Notes: generated by a model not told the origin, from the sequence alone. A stretch of DNA of 37,482 bases from [Clostridium] symbiosum ATCC 14940 (GCF_000466485.1 NZ_KE992834.1:1-37482), one strand, 5' to 3'; shown: positions 1 through 8,349, counted from the first letter of the stretch. Translations and numbers: made by a program.

Positions 1-11
1 ACAATAAAACA

Positions 12-33
12 GGTAGTGAAACTTGACACTACC
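12..33. repeat. 7-bp inverted repeat upstream of the flippase
   Basis: GGTAGTG (12-18) and CACTACC (27-33) form a perfect 7-bp stem with an 8-base loop just before the first gene. No T-run follows, so it may be a leftover intergenic hairpin or a weak regulatory structure. The gene upstream lies outside the window. Confidence 0.4.
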
Positions 34-57
34 AATAATTAAAAGAAGGTAAAAGAA

Positions 58-1506
58 ATGAAAGGTGCATTGATTGGCTTAAAAAATAAATATATTGGGA
101 TGTCTGCACCTGTCAAGGCAGCTTGTTGGTTCACGGTTTGTAGTTTTCTGCAGCGTGGAGTTAGTATGATAACGACCCCGATATTTACACGGTTGTTGTC
201 CACAGAAGAATATGGTCTGTATAGTACATATTTGTCATGGGAGTCTGTCCTTCTGATAGTGGTTACACTGTGTTTGTACAAGGCTATTATGAATCTGTAT
301 ATAAAATATGAAGATCAGGAGAGAGTTCTTTCAGCAGTCTGTGGTCTTGAATTTACGTTATCATTTATATGGCTGGTTATAGGTGTGATTTTCAGAGAAA
401 AGATAGGGGAATTGCTGGGATTATCTCCGGTTCTTGTTTGCTGCCTTTTTGTTTATTTTATGTTTCAGGCGGTATTCCAATGCTGGTCATTATATAAAAG
501 GTATGTGTATGATTACAGGGGTCTTATCATTATTACTCTGCTGCTTACAGCAGGGTCCGCTTTTTTTGGGGTATTTGCAGTAACATTTATTACTCCTACC
601 GCAGAGGCAAGAGCAGTGTCTGCAGTAGTGGTTGTTTCTTTGATTGGTATTGCATTGTATGCATCTATCTTCCACAGGGCAAAAGTCTTTTATGACAAAA
701 AAATATGGTTTTTTGCCCTTGGGTTCTGCATTCCTTTGATGCCGCACTATCTTTCAGAATTTATTCTTCAAAGTTCCGATAAAATAATGATTAATTATCT
801 TTGTGGCTCAAGAGATGTTGCCTTGTACAGTGTTGCTTATTCAGCAGGATCACTGATTACGTTGATAACAAGTGCAATCAATTCTACATTTGCGCCTTAT
901 CAATACCAGAAAATAAAGTCTGGGGAATATGCATTGTTGGCAAAAAGAGCGAATGAAGTTCTGATATTTGTAGGTGCCATGCTTGCAGGGATAATGATCT
1001 TCAGCAGAGAAATTGTTCTTATATTTGGGGGGATGAAATACATAGAAAGCGTAGATGTGCTCATCCCAATTTGTATAGGCGTATTTTTCAATTACACGTT
1101 TCAGCTTTTTGCAAGGGTGCAGGAATATTATGAACGCAAATTGATGGTGGTAATTCCCTCAATACTTTGTGCAGTTCTCAACCTGGTATTGAATTATATC
1201 TTTATAAATCTCTACGGTTATCAGGCAGCGTCATATACGACATTTTTTTGCTATGCATTTTTTTGTCTGCTGCATTATTTTTTCTATAGGAAAGTGTGTC
1301 GTGAACTGTTGGATGGGCAAAAACTATATGATGCCAAGGGTATTTTACTAATTTCTATTGGTGAGATTTGTGTAGGAATTGCTATAATGTTCCTTAACCG
1401 CATTCTTTGGCTTAAGTATGTGGTCATTGCAGGTGCTTTGATGTTGATAATTATAAAGAGAAAGCGTCTCAAGAGTGTTGTCATAGATATGCTAAGCAAA
1501 AAGTGA
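58..1506 (+). CDS. Wzx-type polysaccharide flippase (MOP superfamily)
   Basis: A 482-residue integral membrane protein with about 12-14 hydrophobic segments spread along the whole chain, the size and layout of Wzx/RfbX O-unit and capsule flippases. The N-terminal stretch ending around residue 50 (GVSMITTPIFTRLLSTEEYG) is the characteristic opening of the family, in which the first helix is followed by a T-R-L-L-x-x-x-E-Y-G turn. Such proteins move undecaprenyl-linked repeat units across the membrane. The start at 58 follows an AGAAGG-like ribosome site. The gene is visibly more AT-rich than everything downstream, as is usual for surface-polysaccharide loci, and is probably the last gene of such a cluster to the left. 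The sugar substrate cannot be read from the sequence. Confidence 0.85.
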   Translation: MKGALIGLKNKYIGMSAPVKAACWFTVCSFLQRGVSMITTPIFTRLLSTEEYGLYSTYLSWESVLLIVVTLCLYKAIMNLYIKYEDQERVLSAVCGLEFTLSFIWLVIGVIFREKIGELLGLSPVLVCCLFVYFMFQAVFQCWSLYKRYVYDYRGLIIITLLLTAGSAFFGVFAVTFITPTAEARAVSAVVVVSLIGIALYASIFHRAKVFYDKKIWFFALGFCIPLMPHYLSEFILQSSDKIMINYLCGSRDVALYSVAYSAGSLITLITSAINSTFAPYQYQKIKSGEYALLAKRANEVLIFVGAMLAGIMIFSREIVLIFGGMKYIESVDVLIPICIGVFFNYTFQLFARVQEYYERKLMVVIPSILCAVLNLVLNYIFINLYGYQAASYTTFFCYAFFCLLHYFFYRKVCRELLDGQKLYDAKGILLISIGEICVGIAIMFLNRILWLKYVVIAGALMLIIIKRKRLKSVVIDMLSKK

Positions 1507-1529
1507 TGCTGAATCTTTAGTGTTCGGTG

Positions 1530-1545
1530 GGTATGCTGCCATACC
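1530..1545 (+). terminator. weak hairpin after the flippase
   Basis: GGTATG (1530-1535), loop CTGC, CATACC (1540-1545), followed by ATTTATT. The 6-bp stem is short and the T-run is broken, so termination here is possible but weak; read-through into the nucleotidyltransferase is likely. Confidence 0.35.
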
Positions 1546-1580
1546 ATTTATTGGATAAATTATAAAGGGGACAAGAAAGA

Positions 1581-2531
1581 ATGAAAACCACAACATTACT
1601 TATCATGGCGGCCGGTATCGGCAGCCGCTTTGGAACTGGTATCAAGCAGCTGGAACCGGTCGGTTTACACGATGAGATCATTATGGATTATTCCATCCAT
1701 GATGCAATCGAGGCTGGTTTCAATAAAATTATTTTTGTGATTCGAAAGGACATTGAAGAAGATTTCCGTGAACGGATCGGTAACCGCGTGGAAGCGATCT
1801 GTAAAGCGCTTCATGTGGAAATTGACTACGCTTTTCAGGACTTGAACACCGTGCCGGGAGATGTACCGACAGGCCGGTCAAAGCCGTGGGGAACCGGGCA
1901 GGCCGTTCTTGCGGCAAAGGACTTGCTCCATGAACCGTTTGCCGTTATCAATGCGGACGATTACTATGGAAAAGAAGCATTCCGGCAACTGCATGACTGG
2001 CTGCTCCTGGATCACGAGGATTCCACTATCGCTATGGCCGGTTTTATTTTGAAGAATACGTTGTCCGACAATGGCGGTGTGACCAGGGGCGTCTGCAAAG
2101 TGGCAGAGGGCCACACACATATCATTAATGTGGTGGAGACCAGCAATATTGTGAAATCTGTGGACAACAATGGAAACATAGGTGCGGAGACGGATGGCGT
2201 TAAACTCGATCCGGAATCCTATGTTTCCATGAACTTCTGGGGCTTTCCTGCGAAGGAAGGCTGCGTCCCCCCATTTCTCTTAGTGCTGGAAGAGGAATTT
2301 AAGACTTTCTTTGTGACGGATGTAAAACGGAATCCTCTGAAAGCAGAGTACCTGCTTCCGACTCTGATCGGCGGCATGCTCCGGGAGAAGAAGTGTACGG
2401 TAAAGGTGCTGGAGACAAAGGACAAGTGGTTTGGCGTCACGTATAAGGAAGACAAAGCGGCTGTGGTTCAGAGTTTTAGGAAGCTGATTGAAGACGGCGT
2501 GTATCGGGAAGAACTGTACTCTGATTTGTGA
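1581..2531 (+). CDS. sugar nucleotidyltransferase-like protein
   Basis: A 316-residue soluble protein. The N-terminus reads LIMAAGIGSRFGTGIKQLEP, the glycine-rich GxGSR...K.L.P signature of the NTP_transferase fold used by sugar-1-phosphate nucleotidyltransferases. VINADDYYG near residue 120 is the metal-binding acidic motif expected mid-domain. The C-terminal third carries no recognisable second domain such as a left-handed beta-helix. Family members join a nucleotide to a phosphorylated sugar or alditol; the substrate here is not determinable. The ribosome site AAAGGGG precedes the ATG. Lying 74 bases after the flippase, it probably serves surface-glycan precursor supply, although its base composition is closer to the core genome than to the flippase. 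Confidence 0.75.
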   Translation: MKTTTLLIMAAGIGSRFGTGIKQLEPVGLHDEIIMDYSIHDAIEAGFNKIIFVIRKDIEEDFRERIGNRVEAICKALHVEIDYAFQDLNTVPGDVPTGRSKPWGTGQAVLAAKDLLHEPFAVINADDYYGKEAFRQLHDWLLLDHEDSTIAMAGFILKNTLSDNGGVTRGVCKVAEGHTHIINVVETSNIVKSVDNNGNIGAETDGVKLDPESYVSMNFWGFPAKEGCVPPFLLVLEEEFKTFFVTDVKRNPLKAEYLLPTLIGGMLREKKCTVKVLETKDKWFGVTYKEDKAAVVQSFRKLIEDGVYREELYSDL

Positions 2532-2572
2532 GATTGATTGAGCTTTTATTATTAAGGGATTGCCCGACGAGG

Positions 2573-2786
2573 ATGAAAACACCAATAAAGAGAAGGACGA
2601 TTTTTGAAAGAAAATGGGAAGGGATAAGATAAACAGGATATCATTGCTGCGCTTTGTACCCCCTTCCTGGTTTTGCTTTTGATATTACGAAAAATTACGT
2701 ATATTAAATACGAAGCTGTCAGGATAGCCGGACTAGATGAGAATTTCCAGGGTCTGCTGAATAATGACTGGCCCATACTATATTGA
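2573..2786 (+). pseudogene. possible frameshifted small membrane protein remnant
   Basis: An ATG at 2573, preceded by GAGG, opens a basic 19-residue frame (MKTPIKRRTIFERKWEGIR) that ends at TAA 2630. The +1 frame then runs open from 2628 to a TGA at 2784 and encodes DKQDIIAALCTPFLVLLLIL, which looks like one membrane helix, followed by a polar tail ending NNDWPILY. Joined by a single frameshift these would make a peptide of about 70 residues with a cytoplasmic basic start and one membrane span. I do not recognise the family. It could equally be chance coding potential in an intergenic region. Confidence 0.25.
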
Positions 2787-2811
2787 CTCTCCACCTTCAA
2801 TTCACTATAAT
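2783..2811 (+). promoter_or_regulatory. promoter for the VanZ-like gene
   Basis: TTGACT (2783-2788), 17-base spacer, TATAAT (2806-2811). Transcription would start near 2818, leaving a leader of about 86 bases that contains the hairpin at 2836-2859. Confidence 0.7.
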
Positions 2812-2835
2812 AAGTAAATACCACATCAGGCAGTT

Positions 2836-2859
2836 TCGCTTCCTTTACAAAGGAAGCGA
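2836..2859. repeat. perfect 11-bp inverted repeat in the VanZ-like leader
   Basis: TCGCTTCCTTT (2836-2846) pairs with AAAGGAAGCGA (2849-2859). There is no T-run, so it is not a standard terminator. Its position just downstream of the predicted transcription start suggests an operator or a leader structure. Confidence 0.5.
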
Positions 2860-2903
2860 TTACTTGCCGGAATAATTCGATCCAGACTGGAAATAATCAA
2901 AAT

Positions 2904-3509
2904 ATGACAATCTTAAGCAAACTACAACTCTGGAATTACATGTTCCAGGACATGAAAGAACCGGTAAGCTATCTGCCTCAGGCCATTCTCATCGGCCTGG
3001 CCGCCGCCGCTGCCGGCTCTTTTCTTCTATTTGCAGAAAACAGGATAAAAAAAGGGCCGTTACCGGGCCGCAGCAGGAGTGCAGGAAGACATGCTTTTCT
3101 CATTTTTACCCTGTTCTTATTTGCCGTCTACCTGACAGTATTGCTCCAGGAGGCATTTTTCTCGCGTCCGCCCGGCTCCAGAACCTCCGTCAACCTGGAA
3201 TTTCTGGGGACCTGGGGGCACAGCGCCCAGGGGAATGCCTATGTGATTGAAAATATCATCATGTTTATCCCCTGGGGAATGCTTCTTCCCCTGCTGATAG
3301 CGCCAATGCAGAAAAGAGGCTGGCTCTGCGTTCTGACCGCTTTTCTGGCCAGTGTGTCGCTTGAGACGGTCCAGTATCTGACACAGCGCGGACACTGCCA
3401 GCTCGACGACGTCATCATGAATACATTAGGAGCATTCGCCGGCTGGCTGGTTATTCGCGTTATGCTTGGCGTGATTTCACATTTAGAATATCATACCAGC
3501 CGCCGCTGA
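2904..3509 (+). CDS. VanZ-like membrane protein
   Basis: A 201-residue protein with about five hydrophobic segments. The C-terminal half carries the VanZ-family pattern: ENIIMFIPWGMLLPLL (about residues 113-128), then SLETVQYLTQRGHCQLDDVIMN with the conserved E-x-x-Q and D-D-V-x-x-N residues, and a final helix with the GA.AGW motif. VanZ itself gives low-level teicoplanin resistance, but most members are of unknown function and sit in the cell envelope. There is no vancomycin-resistance cluster here, so a resistance role should not be assumed. The ATG at 2904 lacks an obvious ribosome site. The gene has its own promoter (2783-2811) and no terminator before the next gene. Confidence 0.8.
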   Translation: MTILSKLQLWNYMFQDMKEPVSYLPQAILIGLAAAAAGSFLLFAENRIKKGPLPGRSRSAGRHAFLIFTLFLFAVYLTVLLQEAFFSRPPGSRTSVNLEFLGTWGHSAQGNAYVIENIIMFIPWGMLLPLLIAPMQKRGWLCVLTAFLASVSLETVQYLTQRGHCQLDDVIMNTLGAFAGWLVIRVMLGVISHLEYHTSRR

Positions 3510-3569
3510 CAGGTAAGCTCTTATGAAATCATCTAAACTGCAATACCAGCAACAATTTCCAAATTCCCC

Positions 3570-3598
3570 TTGTCTGCCGCCCAAATAAAGATTACAAT
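3570..3598 (+). promoter_or_regulatory. promoter for the GGDEF-EAL gene
   Basis: TTGTCT (3570-3575), 17-base spacer, TACAAT (3593-3598). Transcription would start near 3605. The box overlaps a TTG that could formally open a longer reading frame at 3570, which argues that translation really begins at the ATG at 3669. Confidence 0.55.
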
Positions 3599-3668
3599 AG
3601 AATTAGAGTATAAATCCGGGGTCCGAAAGCTATCGGAGAGTTTGGTAATCCCGGAAGAATGGAGCCAT

Positions 3669-5879
3669 ATGGAAGCAGACAATATGGGGACAGTGGAATG
3701 GCAGAGGGTCGTTGATCTGACCCAAATTATGGACAGAAGAAACGGAAAAGACAGGCTTGCAGAGCTGATAGAGCTGGCACGGCAGGAGCAGAAGATGCTG
3801 ACTGTAGTGTTTTATGACATTAACGGACTGCACCTTATCAACGATACATATGGACATCATGAGGGGGATAACCTGCTTTTATACGTATCTAAAATTATTG
3901 AAGAGGGGCTGACGGAGCCGGACCTGCTTTTCAGGCTGAGCGAGGATGAATTTATTCTCGCTCTTTATGATGAAACGGAAGACGGGGCGGCCGAAAGGAT
4001 GGAGAAAGCGCTGGAACTTCTGGAGAAAAAGCGGGAGCAGTTCGGGATATATTACGATGCTTCTTTCTGTTATGGGGTAACGGCAGTTTATCCGAGCGAC
4101 AAGTTTTCCGTTAATGAGATTATAACCCGGGCCGATGAACGGATGTACATCCAGAAGAGGAATTTCCACATTGACCGGGCGGGGATGAGGCTGCGCCGCA
4201 ATACGGAGAGGGGCAGGACAGCTCCCGGTTTTGATTATAACAGGGAGTTCCTTTATGAAGCTCTGGCTTCCAGTACTGATGATTATGTGTTTATCGGAGA
4301 TATGAAGACAGGCATATTCCGGTATCCCGCGGCCATGGTGGAAGAATTCGGGCTGCCCGGTGAGATCGTGGAGAATGCTGCCGCCGTATGGGGCGTACTT
4401 ATCCATCCCGAAGATAAAAAGGGATTCCTGGAGAGTAACCAGGATATTGCCGACGGCAGAGTGGAGCACCATAATATTGAATACAGGGCCAGAAACGTTT
4501 TCGGAGAGTGGTGCTGGCTGCGGTGCCGCGGCAGGATGGTGCGGGATAATGAGGGGAAACCGGAATATTTTGCCGGTTTTATTACCAACATGGGAAAGAA
4601 AAACCTGATCGATCATATGACGGAGCTTTATAACCGGTATGAGCTGGAGGGCACCGTGAAAAAGCACCTGGTAGATGACGGCAGGAAGTTCGGTCTGATG
4701 ATACTCGATATGGATGAGTTTAAAAACGTCAATGATCTCTACGACCGCTCCTTTGGCGATGAAGTCCTCCGGGTTACTGCACAGATGATTTCCTCACTTC
4801 TTCCGTCCAATGCAAGAATGTACAGGCTGGACGGCGATGAATTTGCCATCCTCATTCTGAACGGCGACTGGGATGAGCATATTCAGATATTTAACAGAAT
4901 CCGATATAAGATGCACAGGCAGCAGGAGTTCGAAGGAAAAAAATATTACTGTACGGTTTCCGCCGGTTATGCCGCTTTCCCGGAGGATGGCAGCCAGTAT
5001 CTGGAACTTGTGAAATGCGCCAACTATTCGCTGGAGCATTCCAAACTGCTTGGGAAAGACAGAATCACCTGTTTTTCACCGGATATACTTCCGGAGAAAG
5101 AGCGCCGGCTGGAACTGATGGAGTTACTGAGGGAGAGCATCGAGCATGGGTTTGCCGGTTTTTCAGTGGCATACCAGCCCCAGGTGGAAGCGGCCACAGG
5201 GAAGCTTTTCGGCGCGGAGGCGCTGGCAAGATGGACCTGCGGAAAGTATGGCAGCATATCGCCGGGAGAATTTATACCGCTTTTGGAGCGCAGCGGACTA
5301 ATCAACCAGTTGGGCCGCTGGATTTTCAGCCAGGCCGCCGCACAGTGCGGTAAATGGCGGAGATACAGGCCTGATTTCAGGATGAGCATCAATGTTTCCT
5401 ACCATCAGCTCCGCAAAGGGGATATTGTTCCGGACATGCTTAAGAAGCTGGAGCAGTTTGCCATGCCACCCTCCAGTCTGACGCTGGAACTGACGGAATC
5501 CTATTTCATGAAAGAGGAGGAGAGCCGGGAAAATGTGCTGGATAAACTGCATGGAGCCGGATTTACTCTGGCAATGGATGACTTCGGTATGGGGTACTCC
5601 TCACTTTTGTCTCTCAAGAATATTCCGGTTGATGTGGTTAAGATTGACCGCGGTTTTGTGAAGGGAATAACAGAAGACCGGTTTAATGCTATTTTTATCG
5701 GTGCGATTACAGAACTTTGCCACAACGTGGGGAAGCAGGTTTGTCTGGAAGGGGTGGAAACAGAGGAAGAATACCGGGCGGTTCGTGATACCGGACTTGA
5801 ATTGATTCAGGGGTTTTATTTCGGACTTCCTGTCGCCGCTGAGGAATTCGAGCGGCAATGGCTGAGCCGGGAGCTTTGA
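3669..5879 (+). CDS. GGDEF-PAS-GGDEF-EAL cyclic-di-GMP protein
   Basis: A 736-residue soluble protein. Domains: GGDEF-1 (about 15-170), PAS (about 195-312), GGDEF-2 (about 312-472), EAL (about 485-735). GGDEF-1 keeps the substrate-side motif YDINGLHLINDTYGH but its signature is S-E-D-E-F (91-95), lacking the second glycine, so it is probably catalytically dead. GGDEF-2 has D-G-D-E-F (388-392) and LDMDEFKNVND and may be active. The EAL domain shows every expected catalytic element: EAL (517-519), the N of SINVS, the E of LELTES, DDFG (637-640), K in VVKID, E in CLEGVE and Q in IQGFYF, so c-di-GMP hydrolysis is predicted. No signal peptide or membrane helix. The ATG at 3669 has GGAG just upstream; a longer TTG start at 3570 overlaps the promoter and lacks a ribosome site. 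Confidence 0.88.
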   Translation: MEADNMGTVEWQRVVDLTQIMDRRNGKDRLAELIELARQEQKMLTVVFYDINGLHLINDTYGHHEGDNLLLYVSKIIEEGLTEPDLLFRLSEDEFILALYDETEDGAAERMEKALELLEKKREQFGIYYDASFCYGVTAVYPSDKFSVNEIITRADERMYIQKRNFHIDRAGMRLRRNTERGRTAPGFDYNREFLYEALASSTDDYVFIGDMKTGIFRYPAAMVEEFGLPGEIVENAAAVWGVLIHPEDKKGFLESNQDIADGRVEHHNIEYRARNVFGEWCWLRCRGRMVRDNEGKPEYFAGFITNMGKKNLIDHMTELYNRYELEGTVKKHLVDDGRKFGLMILDMDEFKNVNDLYDRSFGDEVLRVTAQMISSLLPSNARMYRLDGDEFAILILNGDWDEHIQIFNRIRYKMHRQQEFEGKKYYCTVSAGYAAFPEDGSQYLELVKCANYSLEHSKLLGKDRITCFSPDILPEKERRLELMELLRESIEHGFAGFSVAYQPQVEAATGKLFGAEALARWTCGKYGSISPGEFIPLLERSGLINQLGRWIFSQAAAQCGKWRRYRPDFRMSINVSYHQLRKGDIVPDMLKKLEQFAMPPSSLTLELTESYFMKEEESRENVLDKLHGAGFTLAMDDFGMGYSSLLSLKNIPVDVVKIDRGFVKGITEDRFNAIFIGAITELCHNVGKQVCLEGVETEEEYRAVRDTGLELIQGFYFGLPVAAEEFERQWLSREL

Positions 5880-5894
5880 TCGACTGGCGGTACG

Positions 5895-5950
5895 GGCATC
5901 ATTACCAGTAAATGCGGAAACTGCATTTACTGGTGATGATGCCTTTTTTT
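5895..5950 (+). terminator. strong intrinsic terminator
   Basis: A 21-bp stem (5895-5915 with 5923-5943; one T-G wobble) with a 7-base loop, followed directly by seven T residues (5944-5950). It ends the GGDEF-EAL transcript. Confidence 0.93.
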
Positions 5951-6052
5951 GAAGACCGTGACCATGCGCGTAGCGCGCAGGTTATCGTTCGCTGTAAGTC
6001 TGCACCTGTATGCGGTATGGCCTGCAAACTGTTAGTTTGAAAAAAAGATGGC

Positions 6053-6058
6053 TATACT
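6053..6058 (+). promoter_or_regulatory. candidate -10 box for the PTS gene
   Basis: TATACT at 6053-6058 lies 43 bases before the PTS start codon. No good -35 hexamer sits 17 bases upstream (TTGAAA at 6037 is too close), so the promoter may need an activator. No antiterminator-type hairpin was recognised. Confidence 0.35.
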
Positions 6059-6100
6059 AGTAGTGTTAAAGACTTAAGCGAAAGGAATAAGGAAATAGAA

Positions 6101-8203
6101 ATGAAAGACAAAATTTTTGGTGTACTGCAGCGTATTGGGCGGAGTTTCATGCTGCCCATCGCGGTTCTGCCGGTGGCAGGGCTGCTGTTGGGAATTGGAA
6201 GCTCCTTTACAAATGAGACGACAATTGCCACCTACAGACTGGGGACTATACTTGGGGAGGGCACGATCCTCCACGGCCTCCTGGTAATCATGAGCAAGGC
6301 GGGAAGCGCCATATTTGACAACCTGCCCATCATATTTGCCATTGGCGTTGCCATTGGTATGGCAAAGGCTGAAAAGGAGGTAGCGGCTCTCTCGGCGGCA
6401 ATTGCTTTTTTTGTGATGAATGTATCAATCAGTGCAGTACTGGAGGTCACGGGGAAAATACTTCCGGACGGAAGCATCTCCCCGGATGTACTGGAAGGTA
6501 CCATTGCCAGCGTGTGCGGAATACAGACACTTCAAATGGGTGTGTTTGGGGGAATTATCGTGGGTCTGGGGGTAGCGGCCCTTCATAACCGGTTCCATAA
6601 GATTCTGCTTCCCAATGCTCTTTCCTTTTTCGGCGGTTCCCGGTTTGTGCCGATTATTTCCACTCTTGTCTATGTATTTGTCGGGATCCTGCTCTATTTT
6701 GTATGGCCGCCGGTTCAGAATGCAATTTTTGCCCTCGGAGGGCTGGTGACAGGAACCGGATATCTGGGAACCCTGATTTTCGGTATTGTGAAGAGGGCGC
6801 TGATACCCTTTGGCCTTCATCACGTATTTTACCTTCCATTCTGGCAGACCGCGGTCGGAGGTACGATGATGGTGGACGGCAACCTGATACAGGGAGGCCA
6901 GAATATCTTTTTTGCACAGCTTGCCTCCCCGGATGTAGTGCATTTCAGCGCTGACGCAACCAGATATTTCTCCGGAGAGTTTATCTTTATGATCTTCGGC
7001 CTTCCGGGCGCCGCGCTGGCAATGTACAGACAGGCAAAGCCGGAACACAGAAAGACGGCGGGAGGCCTGCTTCTCTCGGCTGCGCTGACCTGTATGCTGA
7101 CGGGTATTACGGAGCCGATAGAGTTTTCATTCCTCTTTGTGGCGCCGGTGCTGTTTGCAGTCCAGGTTATTCTGGCCGGTTCTGCGTATATGATCGCCCA
7201 TATCCTGAATATAGCAGTGGGACTGACTTTTTCGGGAGGTTTTCTGGATCTGCTTTTATTCGGAATTCTTCAGGGCAATGCAAAAACAAGCTGGTTAAGG
7301 ATCATCCCGGCCGGAATCATTTACTTCCTATTATATTACTTTATTTTCAGTTTTCTTATTAAGAGATTCAACCTGAAAACACCGGGACGCGAGGATTCGG
7401 GAGAGGGAACAAAACTATATACAAAAGCGGATGTGAATGAGAAGAAAAATGCCGGCAAAAGAGCGGCGTCAAAAGGACAGGAGAGTTCGGAACGTGAGCG
7501 CATGATCGCCGAAGGACTGGGAGGAAAAGATAATATTTCCGACGTAGACTGCTGCGCCACCCGGCTTCGCTGTACGGTTCTGGATTCGGATAAGGTCAGG
7601 GAGGATGTGCTGAAAAGGACGGGAGCGTCCGGCGTGATCAAAAGAGGCAGGGCGGTTCAGATTATTTATGGTCCGAATGTCACAGTGATCAAGGCAAACT
7701 TTGAGGAATACCTGAAAAACGGCGCCGGCTTGGAGGAGGATGCAGGTACGCTGCGAAGGCTTTATTCTCCGTTTACCGGGAAGGCATATCCAATATCAGC
7801 GGCCGCAGATACGGCCTTTGCAGAAAAAATGATGGGTGACGGATATCTGGTCGAACCGGAGAAGGGGGAGGCGGTTGCTCCGGAGGACGGCAGGGTTAAA
7901 TTTGTCTTCCCGGCAAAACATGCCGTCGGCATGAAGACAAAAGACGGCATCGAATATCTGCTCCACATCGGCATTGATACGGTTAAGCTGGATGGAAAGG
8001 GCTTTGAAGTATTCGTCAGGGACGGAGACACCGTAAAAAAAGGCGATTTGCTGATGCGGTTTGATCTGGAGTATATCAGGGAGAACGCCGCGTCGGATCA
8101 ATGTATTGTCGTATTAACCGGACTGGAAGGCGGACAGGGAATTGAGTCGGTAAAAGAGGGCCCGGTTACGGCAGGAGACGAAGTAGCCTGGCTGAGACTG
8201 TAA
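6101..8203 (+). CDS. ptsG: PTS glucose-type permease, fused IICBA
   Basis: A 700-residue three-domain PTS enzyme II. IIC (about 1-425) has around ten hydrophobic segments and the glucose-family stretches RALIPFGLHHVFYLPFW and GITEPIEFSFLFVAPVLF. A charged linker leads to IIB (about 465-545), with the phosphorylated Cys in C-A-T-R-L-R (C485). IIA (about 560-700) carries H607 and H622, the latter in LLHIGIDTV; the 15-residue spacing matches the two active-site histidines of IIA-Glc. The enzyme imports and phosphorylates a hexose using phosphate from HPr. The IIC motifs resemble PtsG more than the GlcNAc permease NagE, but GlcNAc or a glucoside cannot be excluded. AAAGGAATAAGG upstream holds the ribosome site. 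It is a single-gene unit, with terminators on both sides. Confidence 0.88.
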   Translation: MKDKIFGVLQRIGRSFMLPIAVLPVAGLLLGIGSSFTNETTIATYRLGTILGEGTILHGLLVIMSKAGSAIFDNLPIIFAIGVAIGMAKAEKEVAALSAAIAFFVMNVSISAVLEVTGKILPDGSISPDVLEGTIASVCGIQTLQMGVFGGIIVGLGVAALHNRFHKILLPNALSFFGGSRFVPIISTLVYVFVGILLYFVWPPVQNAIFALGGLVTGTGYLGTLIFGIVKRALIPFGLHHVFYLPFWQTAVGGTMMVDGNLIQGGQNIFFAQLASPDVVHFSADATRYFSGEFIFMIFGLPGAALAMYRQAKPEHRKTAGGLLLSAALTCMLTGITEPIEFSFLFVAPVLFAVQVILAGSAYMIAHILNIAVGLTFSGGFLDLLLFGILQGNAKTSWLRIIPAGIIYFLLYYFIFSFLIKRFNLKTPGREDSGEGTKLYTKADVNEKKNAGKRAASKGQESSERERMIAEGLGGKDNISDVDCCATRLRCTVLDSDKVREDVLKRTGASGVIKRGRAVQIIYGPNVTVIKANFEEYLKNGAGLEEDAGTLRRLYSPFTGKAYPISAAADTAFAEKMMGDGYLVEPEKGEAVAPEDGRVKFVFPAKHAVGMKTKDGIEYLLHIGIDTVKLDGKGFEVFVRDGDTVKKGDLLMRFDLEYIRENAASDQCIVVLTGLEGGQGIESVKEGPVTAGDEVAWLRL

Positions 8204-8225
8204 AGAGGTCAGAAGAATCAGGGGA

Positions 8226-8275
8226 ACAGGTAAAGCGGACATCCGCCACAGATGTCTGCTTTGCCTGTTTTCTTC
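8226..8275 (+). terminator. intrinsic terminator after the PTS gene
   Basis: An 18-bp stem (8226-8243 with 8251-8268; two G-T wobbles) with a 7-base loop, then a T-rich stretch TTTCTTCTT. Confidence 0.85.
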
Positions 8276-8304
8276 TTGCTAGATAAGCATTCTATATGTA
8301 TAAT
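8276..8304 (+). promoter_or_regulatory. distal promoter of the asnA operon
   Basis: TTGCTA (8276-8281), 17-base spacer, perfect TATAAT (8299-8304). The palindrome ACGGTAACCGT (8306-8316) overlaps the expected transcription start, which is a typical operator position. Confidence 0.6.
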
Positions 8305-8335
8305 AACGGTAACCGTACAACTGGTAAAAACATCG

Positions 8336-8349
8336 TGCAATCGATTACG
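8336..8349. promoter_or_regulatory. cre-like/LacI-type palindrome
   Basis: TGCAATCGATTACG is centred on CG and fits the catabolite-responsive element pattern TGWAANCGNTNWCA except at the third and last positions. It lies between the two asnA promoters. A role in catabolite control is only a suggestion. Confidence 0.35.

Larger units (their letters stand above)
2532..2903. other. 372-base gap: degraded ORF, promoter and leader hairpin
   Basis: No intact gene is seen. The interval holds a frameshifted small membrane-protein-like ORF (2573-2786), a good sigma-A-type promoter (2783-2811) and a perfect 11-bp inverted repeat (2836-2859) ahead of the VanZ-like gene. No clear terminator for the nucleotidyltransferase was found. 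Confidence 0.6.

Noticed and set aside
2904-3509. Glycopeptide resistance gene vanZ proper
   Set aside because: Only the family fold is evident; there is no vanRSHAXY context, so a resistance function is not supported.
3879-4667. Long minus-strand ORF of 262 codons opposite the GGDEF-EAL gene
   Set aside because: It mirrors the codon pattern of the well-supported plus-strand gene, has no ribosome site and its product resembles no known family.
6425-7048. Minus-strand ORF of 207 codons inside the PTS gene
   Set aside because: Lies entirely within the conserved IIC domain on the other strand and has no protein-like features.
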